A stretch of DNA of 64,000 nucleotides from Vreelandella zhaodongensis (GTDB lineage Bacteria; Pseudomonadota; Gammaproteobacteria; Pseudomonadales; Halomonadaceae), in NCBI RefSeq assembly GCF_013415115.1, contig NZ_JACCDD010000001.1:717666-781665 (forward strand), read 5' to 3'. The number at the start of each line of letters is the position of its first letter. Positions within the stretch are counted from its first letter, which is position 1. The position numbers and the translations under genes are program-made. Below are positions 57,577 through 64,000 of this stretch, piece by piece. Under the pieces are notes generated by a model. The model did no database searches. It was given only the letters and a program-made list of their open reading frames with translations, and was not told the origin of the DNA.

Positions 57577-59034
57577 ATGGCTACGATTGAGTTTCTGCTC
57601 AACGGCACCCCCAAGCAGTGTCATGTACCCCCTGACACCAGCATTCTAACGCTGTTGCGTGATCATTTGGGCATTACAGGCACGAAAGAGGGCTGCGCAT
57701 CGGGCGATTGTGGTGCTTGTACAGTGACAATCAACAACCCAAACGACACGCAAAGCCGTTTTTTAAGTGTCAACGCGTGCATTACCCCAGCTCACCAACT
57801 GCACGGCCAGCACGTAATTACCGTCGAGGGGTTAGCAACCGAGGGCAACTTACACCCAGCTCAGCAAGCAATGGTTGAGTGCCACGGCAGCCAGTGTGGC
57901 TTTTGCACGCCTGGGATTGTTATGTCGCTGTTTACATTGCATGCCAACCAGCAACATCGCCCCACGCCTCTTACGCCAGAAACGCTTGAAGCCACGTTAG
58001 GCGGAAATTTATGCCGTTGCACGGGATATCGGCCTATTCGAGACGCCGCACTGAGCATGCAAGACGTCTCTTGGGAAGCACCGCAGTGGCTCGATGCGTC
58101 TCAGCCAGCCAGTCATCCGCTTCATGTGCCAGAGTCAACCGCGGAGAATGAACCACTCTTCGTACAGCCAACCACCTTGGCTGAGTTAGCCGACGCAAGA
58201 TATCACTATCCTGATGCCCGCCTTGTGGCTGGCGCAACAGATCTATGGCTGGAAAGCACTCAGCGCCTTACTGCATTGAACCAGCTTATTGATACCACGC
58301 GTGTGACTGAATTGCGCCAAATTGAAGAGGCGACATTCCAGGCTCAATCAGGTTGGTGGGTAGGCGCTGGGGTTACGTACTCGCAACTTGAGCCCTTATT
58401 AAACAGTCACTTTCCCGCGTTTGCACACCTCCTTCACAGGCTCGGCTCCCAGCAAGTTCGTAACCGGGGAACGCTTGGCGGAAACATCGCCAACGCATCG
58501 CCAATTGGTGATACGCCCCCCGTACTGTTGGCGCTCAATGCGTGGGTAGAACTTACCAGCCATGACGACACACGCCAGCTTTTGCTGAGTGATTTTTTCA
58601 TCGACTATAAAAAAACCGCGTTGGCTGCGGATGAAGTCATCAGTCGAATTTTTATTCCTCAACTGGCTGAATCAGCCACACTAAGGGTTTGGAAGCTTTC
58701 TAAACGACGTGAAGACGACATAACAGCGGTATTAGGCGTGTTTAGCTACTGTGTTAATAAGGGTGTGATGGAGGATGTTCGCATCGCGTTTGGCGGTATG
58801 GCTGCGATTCCTAAGCGAGCTAGTCAAACAGAGACAGCGTTAGAAGGACAGCCCATTTCCAAAGCTAGCTTTCAAGCTGCTCAACGAGCCCTTGCCAAAG
58901 AATTCCAGCCGATGAGCGATGTGCGGGGTAGCCAACATTACCGGCAGCAGGCCGCACTCAACTTGTTAGAACGCCTTTACCTATCGCTTTCGTCACCCAA
59001 CCAGGAGGTGATGCTCCATGCGTACGCTCACTAA
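57577..59034 (+). CDS. xdhA: Xanthine dehydrogenase small subunit (2Fe-2S and FAD)
   Basis: 485 residues. The ferredoxin-type 2Fe-2S cluster has C40, C45, C48 and C68, and the second 2Fe-2S domain has C107, C110, C146 and C148 (SQCGFCTPG, LGGNLCRCTGYRP). An FAD-binding domain follows from about residue 200 (RLVAGATDLWLE, LGSQQVRNRGTLGGNIANASP). It passes electrons from the molybdenum site to NAD. The ATG at 57577 has GGAG six bases upstream; an in-frame start at 57502 is rejected because it lies in the operator region. First gene of the operon. Confidence 0.94.
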   Translation: MATIEFLLNGTPKQCHVPPDTSILTLLRDHLGITGTKEGCASGDCGACTVTINNPNDTQSRFLSVNACITPAHQLHGQHVITVEGLATEGNLHPAQQAMVECHGSQCGFCTPGIVMSLFTLHANQQHRPTPLTPETLEATLGGNLCRCTGYRPIRDAALSMQDVSWEAPQWLDASQPASHPLHVPESTAENEPLFVQPTTLAELADARYHYPDARLVAGATDLWLESTQRLTALNQLIDTTRVTELRQIEEATFQAQSGWWVGAGVTYSQLEPLLNSHFPAFAHLLHRLGSQQVRNRGTLGGNIANASPIGDTPPVLLALNAWVELTSHDDTRQLLLSDFFIDYKKTALAADEVISRIFIPQLAESATLRVWKLSKRREDDITAVLGVFSYCVNKGVMEDVRIAFGGMAAIPKRASQTETALEGQPISKASFQAAQRALAKEFQPMSDVRGSQHYRQQAALNLLERLYLSLSSPNQEVMLHAYAH

Positions 59035-61441
59035 ACTTGATGGCGACAGTAGCCGAGCTCGTCGTGAGTTACATGATCACATTCAAGGTTCAGGCCCACT
59101 TGCCCGCCATACCGTCGACAGCCATGGCCAGCGCCAAGCAGGGGTCCCCAGTTTCCATGAAAGTGCTGAAAAACACGTTACTGGCCAGGCAACCTACATT
59201 GATGATCTTAAGGCACCGGCTGATGCACTGCATGTGGCCTTAGGGCTTTCTCCTGTTGCGCACGGCACATTGACCACACTTGATCTCGAGGCAGTCAAAC
59301 AAGCGTCTGGCGTTGTCGATGTCATCACCTTTCACGACGTACCCGGCCATACGGATATTGGCCCGGTATTTCCAGGCGACCCTATTTTTGTTGATCAAGA
59401 AATCAGCTACGCCGGCCAGTGTATTTTTGCCGTTGCGGCCACCTCGCTTCAGGCTGCTCGCCGAGCGGTAACGCTGGCCAAGCTAAGTATTGATGAACAA
59501 CCGGCGAGCCTCGACCCTGTTGCTGCTGCCGAACGCAATGATGTGGTTCGCCCTACACACGTTCAGGAGCGAGGCGATTGGCAAGCGGAACTGTGTCAAG
59601 CCGAGCAAACGGTTGAGGGCGAGCTTTTTATCGGCGGACAGGAACATTTTTACCTGGAGGGGCAAGCATGCTTGGTTCTGCCCACCGAAGACGAAGGAGT
59701 CATTGTTCACACCTCTAACCAGCACCCTAGTGAGACCCAGAAACTTGTTGCTGAAGTACTGGGCATTCCCTTTCATGCCGTCACCGTTGAAGTGCGCCGA
59801 ATGGGTGGCGGCTTTGGCGGCAAAGAAACCCAAGCATCCCCATGGGCATGTATGGCAGCCATCATTGCCCGCAGAACCGGAAAAGCCACACGTATACGGC
59901 TACCGCGAAGTGATGATATGCGCGCGACCGGTAAGCGACACCCCTTTCATAATCGCTACCGACTTGCGATTGATTCGCAAGGCATCATCCAAGGCGGAGA
60001 GATAACGGTTATTGGTGACTGTGGCTACTCGCCGGATCTTTCGGACGCCATTGTTGATCGTGCAATGTTCCATGCCGACAACGCTTACTCATTAGGCAGT
60101 GCTCGTGTCACCGGTCATCGAGCTAAGACCCATACCGCTTCTAACACGGCTTTTAGGGGCTTCGGCGGCCCTCAGGGCATGATGATTATCGAAGCTGCAA
60201 TGGATGATATCGCGCGCAAAGTCGGTGAAGACCCTCTCACCATACGCAAACGAAACTTCTATCGCGAAGGACGTGACGTTACCCACTACGGCCAGCAGGT
60301 GGATCAAAAACAGTTGCTGCATACCCTAGTAGACACACTGGAAACCAGCAGTGGCTACTGGGCGCGCCGCGCGGTAATTAACGCATTTAATACCAACAGC
60401 CCCATTATTAAAAAAGGGCTTGCGCTAACGCCGGTTAAATTTGGCATCTCATTTACCGCCCAGCACCTCAATCAAGCTGGCGCACTGCTGCATGTGTACA
60501 CCGATGGCAGCATCATGATCAATCACGGTGGCACCGAAATGGGACAAGGACTGCACACCAAAATCTGCCAAGTGGTCGCTCGTGAGCTTGGCTTAGATTT
60601 AGACAGTGTGCGGATCAGTGCAACTCGCACGGATAAAGTACCCAACACCTCCCCCACGGCGGCTTCAAGCGGTACCGACCTCAATGGCATGGCCGCGCGA
60701 GATGCTGCCAGAAAACTGCGCGAAAGGTTGTTCGACTTTGCCGCAATGCATTTTGAGGGCGGCTTAGACCGAGAAGGCATGCGTCTGGAAGATGGCATGC
60801 TGATCGCAGGTATTGATGAGAGTGAGCACCGCATTCCCTGGGGCGAGCTTGTCCAAACGGCCTATCTCAATCGTATTTCGCTCTCAGAAAAAGGCTTTTA
60901 CGCCACACCACTGATTCATTACAACCGCGCAACGGGCCAAGGTCGACCTTTTTACTATTACGCGTTTGGCGCAGCCGTTGCCGAAGTTAGTGTTGATACA
61001 CTAAGCGGCGAGTACCTAGTCGACCGCGTTGATGTACTACATGACGTTGGCAATTCACTCAACCCAGCGATTGATATTGGTCAAGTAGAAGGTGGGTTTA
61101 TCCAGGGAATGGGCTGGCTAACCAGTGAAGAGCTTAAGTGGAACGATAAAGGTGTGCTGATTAGCGACGGCCCTGCGACCTACAAAATACCTACGTATGG
61201 CGACCTTCCCGCTATTTTTAACGTGGAGCTACTGGAAGGCCACCCTAACTCCATGGCAAGCCTGTATCGCTCCAAGGCCGTTGGCGAACCACCATTTATG
61301 CTTGGTATCTGTGTGTGGTCTGCGCTACGTGACGCGCTTTCAAGCTTAACCGGTTACCAAGCGTCTCCCCATCTTGACACTCCCGCAACCCCTGAGCGGG
61401 TGATGCTGGCCGCAAACGTAATTAGAGAAAAGGCGCTATGA
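59018..61441 (+). CDS. xdhB: Xanthine dehydrogenase large subunit (molybdenum cofactor)
   Basis: An 807-residue molybdopterin-binding subunit that hydroxylates hypoxanthine and xanthine. Key segments are GQATYIDD, RMGGGFGGKETQ, AFRGFGGPQGMM, NHGGTEMGQGLHTK and GEPPFMLG, whose glutamate (about 757) is the catalytic base. It overlaps xdhA by 17 bases and has AGGAG about eight bases before the ATG. The length agrees with bacterial two-chain XDH (about 780-810). Confidence 0.95.
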   Translation: MRTLTKLDGDSSRARRELHDHIQGSGPLARHTVDSHGQRQAGVPSFHESAEKHVTGQATYIDDLKAPADALHVALGLSPVAHGTLTTLDLEAVKQASGVVDVITFHDVPGHTDIGPVFPGDPIFVDQEISYAGQCIFAVAATSLQAARRAVTLAKLSIDEQPASLDPVAAAERNDVVRPTHVQERGDWQAELCQAEQTVEGELFIGGQEHFYLEGQACLVLPTEDEGVIVHTSNQHPSETQKLVAEVLGIPFHAVTVEVRRMGGGFGGKETQASPWACMAAIIARRTGKATRIRLPRSDDMRATGKRHPFHNRYRLAIDSQGIIQGGEITVIGDCGYSPDLSDAIVDRAMFHADNAYSLGSARVTGHRAKTHTASNTAFRGFGGPQGMMIIEAAMDDIARKVGEDPLTIRKRNFYREGRDVTHYGQQVDQKQLLHTLVDTLETSSGYWARRAVINAFNTNSPIIKKGLALTPVKFGISFTAQHLNQAGALLHVYTDGSIMINHGGTEMGQGLHTKICQVVARELGLDLDSVRISATRTDKVPNTSPTAASSGTDLNGMAARDAARKLRERLFDFAAMHFEGGLDREGMRLEDGMLIAGIDESEHRIPWGELVQTAYLNRISLSEKGFYATPLIHYNRATGQGRPFYYYAFGAAVAEVSVDTLSGEYLVDRVDVLHDVGNSLNPAIDIGQVEGGFIQGMGWLTSEELKWNDKGVLISDGPATYKIPTYGDLPAIFNVELLEGHPNSMASLYRSKAVGEPPFMLGICVWSALRDALSSLTGYQASPHLDTPATPERVMLAANVIREKAL

Positions 61442-62310
61442 CTTCTCCCACGCCTGAAACTTGGCACGCTGCGCTCGATCGATTGCAGCGCAGTGGCGTT
61501 CCCCATGTATTAGCCACCCAGGTAACCAGCGCGGGCTCCACCCCGCGCGAGCCTGGTGCGCGCATGGTAATCACCCAAGAGACGGTTTATGACACGCTAG
61601 GCGGGGGCACTTTCGAGTGGCAAACCATCAACGCTGCCCGAGAGTTTTTGCAGCAAGGTCGCACAGGTTTTCACTTAGAGGCATTTTCGCTAGGAGGACG
61701 CAGCGGCCAGTGCTGTGGTGGTTTTGTTAATGTGCTACTGGAAGTGTTTCCTGGTACCGCTGCGAATATCGCCTTGTTTGGTGCAGGCCATGTCGGGCGT
61801 GAAATCGTTAAGCTTAGCGCACCACTACCCTGGCAAATACACTGGTTCGACAGCCGTGCTGATGTATTTCACGAACAGGATAGGGGACAACCCCGACTCA
61901 GTTGCCATACGCTAAGTAGTGCACAGGAAGGCACTACAGCCCTACCACCCTACTGTCATGCACTGGTATTAACCCACAACCATGATGAAGATTACGCCCT
62001 TATCACCGCTTTACTGCAGCGCCATGATATTGCTTCGATAGGATTAATCGGCTCGGATAGTAAGTGGGCAAGCTTTCGGGGACGGCTACAGCGCGAGGGC
62101 CACTCCGCTGATGAAGTCGAGCGCGTACGTAGCCCCATTGGCTCTGTTCATAACACTAAACTTAGCAATAAAACTCCCTACGCCATTGCTTTGACGGTAG
62201 TAACCGAACTGTTATGGCTCACAGACAAGCCAGCCTTACTAGAAACGCGCGGCCTTGCCCCTAACGCTTTACGTGCACTTGTTGACGATACGAAAACGAC
62301 TCAGAGTTAA
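61438..62310 (+). CDS. xdhC: Xanthine dehydrogenase accessory protein XdhC
   Basis: A 290-residue protein that binds and sulfurates the molybdenum cofactor and inserts it into XdhB. It has an N-terminal XdhC/CoxI domain (QVTSAGSTPREPGARMVI, LGGGTFEWQTI, LGGRSGQCCGG) and a Rossmann-like C-terminal domain (ALFGAGHVGREIVKL, LTHNHDEDYALI, SIGLIGSDSKWASFRGRL). The start overlaps xdhB by 4 bases (ATGA). Confidence 0.93.
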   Translation: MTSPTPETWHAALDRLQRSGVPHVLATQVTSAGSTPREPGARMVITQETVYDTLGGGTFEWQTINAAREFLQQGRTGFHLEAFSLGGRSGQCCGGFVNVLLEVFPGTAANIALFGAGHVGREIVKLSAPLPWQIHWFDSRADVFHEQDRGQPRLSCHTLSSAQEGTTALPPYCHALVLTHNHDEDYALITALLQRHDIASIGLIGSDSKWASFRGRLQREGHSADEVERVRSPIGSVHNTKLSNKTPYAIALTVVTELLWLTDKPALLETRGLAPNALRALVDDTKTTQS

Positions 62311-62311
62311 T

Positions 62312-63625
62312 ATGAATTCCCCAATCGATACATTTATTCGCGCTGAACTTGTTAGTTTTGCATGCGACCCAGGAGATAATGACCTGCCCCAGCCAGGTAG
62401 CCTTGAGCATTATGGCGACGGGTTACTTTGGCTAAAAGGCAGTCATGTTCATGCTGTCGGCCACTATGGTGATCTCTCTTACCAACTACCAAGTGACGCT
62501 CACGTCATTGATTATCGCGGCAAGTTGATTATGCCCGGCTTTATTGACACCCACGTTCACTATGTTCAGCTAGACATCATGGCCTCCTATGGTCGACAGC
62601 TACTTGATTGGCTAAACGACTATACGTTTCCTGAAGAGTGCCGTTTTGCCAATTATGCGCATGCAGAAGCGCTATCGAACGCTTTTCTAGATGAAATGCT
62701 TCGCTCTGGAACAACAACAGCCCAAGTATTTGGCTCCAGCCATCCTGGCTCCGTGGATGCGTTCTTCACCGCCTGCCAAAAACGTCAGCTACGTATGCTG
62801 GTCGGCAAGGTATTGATGGATCGTAACGCGCCAGATCCTCTGATGGATGGCATATCAGGAATTGCCGACAGCGAACGTCTTATTGAAGACTGGCACGGCA
62901 ATGGACGACTAGGTTATAGCGTCACACCACGCTTTGCGCCTACCTCCACCAAAATGCAAATGGACGCTGCCGGCGCCCTTCTGCGTAATGACCCAAGCCT
63001 TTGGCTACAAACTCATTTGGCTGAAAACAGCGGGGAGTTAGACTGGGTAGCCGAATTATTTCCCGGCAGCCGAGACTACTTAGCAGTTTATGAAGAAGCT
63101 GGGTTAGTCGGTCCCCGCAGCACCTTCGCCCACGGCATTCATCTGGATAACGCGATGCGCAAACGATTGGCGGATCGAGGCGCCAATATTGCCTTTTGCC
63201 CCAGCTCCAATCTTTTCCTGGGTAGCGGATTATTCGACCGAGAGGCAGCTAAAGAGACCGGCATGGCATTTACTTATGCCAGTGATATCGGAGCAGGCAC
63301 CGATTTATCGGGGTTTGGAACGCTTAAAGCGGCCTACCAAGTGGGTCAGCTAGGCGGACAGCCCCTTACCGCATGGCAAGGCTTTTATGGTTTAACTCAC
63401 GGCAATGCAAAAGCGCTTTCCCTAGATAGCTATATCGGACAACTTGCCCCTTCTTACGAGGCAGATTTTGTAGTGATTGACCCTAATGCGACACCGCTAC
63501 TAACACGCCGCATCGAACACTGCACAACACTCGGAGAGCGATTATTTGCACTCATGATGCTCGCTGATGATCGCGCCGTCTATGAAACTTGGTCAAATGG
63601 GCAGTGCCAGCACCAACGGGATTAA
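62312..63625 (+). CDS. guaD: Guanine deaminase
   Basis: A 437-residue amidohydrolase that converts guanine to xanthine, the substrate of the upstream dehydrogenase. Zinc ligands are H81 and H83 (GFIDTHVHYVQ), a histidine near 235 (QTHLAENSGELDW), a histidine near 273 (FAHGIHLD) and an aspartate near 325 (YASDIGAGTDLSGF). The start is one base after the xdhC stop. Length equals E. coli GuaD (439). Completes a guanine-to-urate route. Confidence 0.95.
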   Translation: MNSPIDTFIRAELVSFACDPGDNDLPQPGSLEHYGDGLLWLKGSHVHAVGHYGDLSYQLPSDAHVIDYRGKLIMPGFIDTHVHYVQLDIMASYGRQLLDWLNDYTFPEECRFANYAHAEALSNAFLDEMLRSGTTTAQVFGSSHPGSVDAFFTACQKRQLRMLVGKVLMDRNAPDPLMDGISGIADSERLIEDWHGNGRLGYSVTPRFAPTSTKMQMDAAGALLRNDPSLWLQTHLAENSGELDWVAELFPGSRDYLAVYEEAGLVGPRSTFAHGIHLDNAMRKRLADRGANIAFCPSSNLFLGSGLFDREAAKETGMAFTYASDIGAGTDLSGFGTLKAAYQVGQLGGQPLTAWQGFYGLTHGNAKALSLDSYIGQLAPSYEADFVVIDPNATPLLTRRIEHCTTLGERLFALMMLADDRAVYETWSNGQCQHQRD

Positions 63626-63702
63626 TTTTAAGCATTGACCCTCCCCTCATGCCCCCAGTATGCGCCCTTATTGAAGGGTAAGAAGGGTAAGGCTCACGCA
63701 AA

Positions 63703-63736
63703 AAAAATCCCCAGGGCTTGCGCCCTAGGGATTTTT
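63703..63736. terminator. Bidirectional terminator after guaD
   Basis: A 15-bp stem with one mismatch (63703-63717 with 63722-63736), loop ttgc, with an A-run and a T-run at its two ends. It ends the xdhABC-guaD transcript and blocks incoming rRNA transcription from the other side. Confidence 0.9.
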
Positions 63737-63767
63737 CAAATAGTTCATAACCAATAGCCCAACAACA

Positions 63768-63801
63768 AAAAACCCCAGCTTCATTGGAAGCTGGGGTTTT
63801 T
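63768..63801. terminator. Second bidirectional terminator, paired with the truncated 5S tail
   Basis: A perfect 15-bp stem (63768-63782 with 63787-63801) and an attg loop. On the minus strand it directly follows the truncated 5S-like tail, just as the rRNA terminator follows the true tail. Confidence 0.9.
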
Positions 63802-63823
63802 CTCAATAAGTGCCTGACGATGA
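63802..63823 (-). repeat. Truncated copy of the 5S rRNA 3' tail
   Basis: Twenty-two bases are identical to 63967-63988, which include the last 13 bases of the 5S gene and its trailer. Upstream (to the right) identity stops at once, so the copy is a remnant and not a full gene. See the matching repeat at 63967. Confidence 0.85.
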
Positions 63824-63836
63824 TCCGGGCGGCGCT

Positions 63837-63932
63837 CCGCTACTCTACTCGTCTCATCCTGAGACTCGCCCTTCGGGCTCGCTAAAGCGGTTCCCGTTTG
63901 TTCCCGACAAACGGGGTCCAGGGGAGACCCCT
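63837..63932. other. Structured spacer between the two 5S tails
   Basis: Hairpins seen: gtctca/tgagac (63851-63865), gccc/gggc (63868-63878), cccgtttgt/acaaacggg (63893-63915) and agggg/cccct (63920-63932). An outer stem ccgct (63837-63841) with agcgg (63886-63890) encloses the first two. It may be a structured RNA or a palindromic repeat unit; no family is recognised. Confidence 0.45.
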
Positions 63933-63940
63933 AAAAAGCA

Positions 63941-63966
63941 AAACCCCGACCAAATGGCCGGGGTTT
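63941..63966 (-). terminator. rRNA operon terminator
   Basis: An 11-bp stem with one mismatch (63941-63951 with 63956-63966) and loop aaat. On the minus strand it is 10 bases after the 5S end, followed by TTTTGCTTTTTAG. Confidence 0.8.
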
Positions 63967-63988
63967 CTCAATAAGTGCCTGACGATGA
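63967..63988 (-). repeat. Second copy of the 22-bp 5S tail repeat
   Basis: Exact match of 63802-63823 on the same strand, spanning the 5S rRNA 3' end and trailer. Here it continues into normal 5S sequence. Confidence 0.85.
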
Positions 63989-64000
63989 CCTACTCTCGCA
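63976..64000 (-). rRNA. rrf: 5S rRNA, 3' end (partial)
   Basis: On the minus strand TGCGAGAGTAGGTCATCGTC followed by AGGC is the typical 3' end of gammaproteobacterial 5S rRNA. The rest of the gene lies beyond the window edge, so a complete rRNA operon is expected to the right. Confidence 0.88.

Larger units (their letters stand above)
63626..64000. other. Gene-free stretch: terminators, structured spacer, 5S rRNA tail
   Basis: No protein gene is seen. From left to right the stretch holds: a short region after guaD, two long-stem terminators, a truncated 5S-like tail, a spacer of about 110 bases rich in short hairpins, the rRNA terminator and the 3' end of a minus-strand 5S rRNA gene. The parts are listed separately. 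Confidence 0.8.

Overview
The window is chromosomal DNA from a gammaproteobacterium. Gene content, protein similarity and a moderate G+C suggest the Halomonas/Vreelandella group; this is inferred from recognised families, not from a database match. No phage, insertion sequence, CRISPR array or plasmid gene is visible. Coding density is high, and most of the window is core genome with a few accessory operons.

Layout. 1-3347: microcin C/oligopeptide-type ABC transporter yejB(partial)-yejE-yejF. 3550-7673: rsuA, an omega-amidase, a RarD-type permease and a chemotaxis receptor. 7907-13174: a SulP anion transporter followed by an MCE (Mla-like) lipid-transport operon whose permease carries an N-terminal STAS domain. 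13193-18537 (minus): branched-chain 2-oxoacid dehydrogenase-type E1-alpha, E1-beta and E2 genes followed in the same apparent operon by a Hanks-type protein kinase. 18701-22540 (minus): a YehZYXW/OsmF-type compatible-solute ABC importer. 22670-27204: cysS and glnS, divergent from ppiB and lpxH.

27292-35705 (minus): the protein quality-control cluster tig-clpP-clpX-lon-hupB-ppiD, in the order known from E. coli and Pseudomonas. 35962-37145: a small membrane protein, a MioC-like flavodoxin and a DUF2788 protein. 37244-44369 (minus): the translation cluster thrS-infC-rpmI-rplT-pheS-pheT-ihfA. Here infC appears to begin at a rare ATC codon. 44584-53412: an OmpA-like lipoprotein, a DUF2489 protein, and the aa3-type cytochrome c oxidase operon (ctaC, ctaD, ctaG/COX11, COX3, SURF1, COX15 and small accessory proteins). 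53545-54216: two small unknown genes.

54233-63625: hrpB and a RutR-like TetR regulator, divergent from the purine-catabolic operon xdhA-xdhB-xdhC-guaD. A palindrome resembling the RutR box lies between them. The window ends with strong terminators and the 3' tail of a minus-strand 5S rRNA, preceded by a second, truncated copy of that tail.

Functionally the window links solute and lipid uptake, keto-acid oxidation, protein homeostasis, translation, terminal respiration and guanine/xanthine breakdown. The points most worth a second look are the kinase co-encoded with the 2-oxoacid dehydrogenase, the ATC start of infC, the operator between the TetR gene and xdhA, the overlapping divergent start codons of SURF1 and the DUF2909 gene, and the duplicated 5S tail with a structured spacer.
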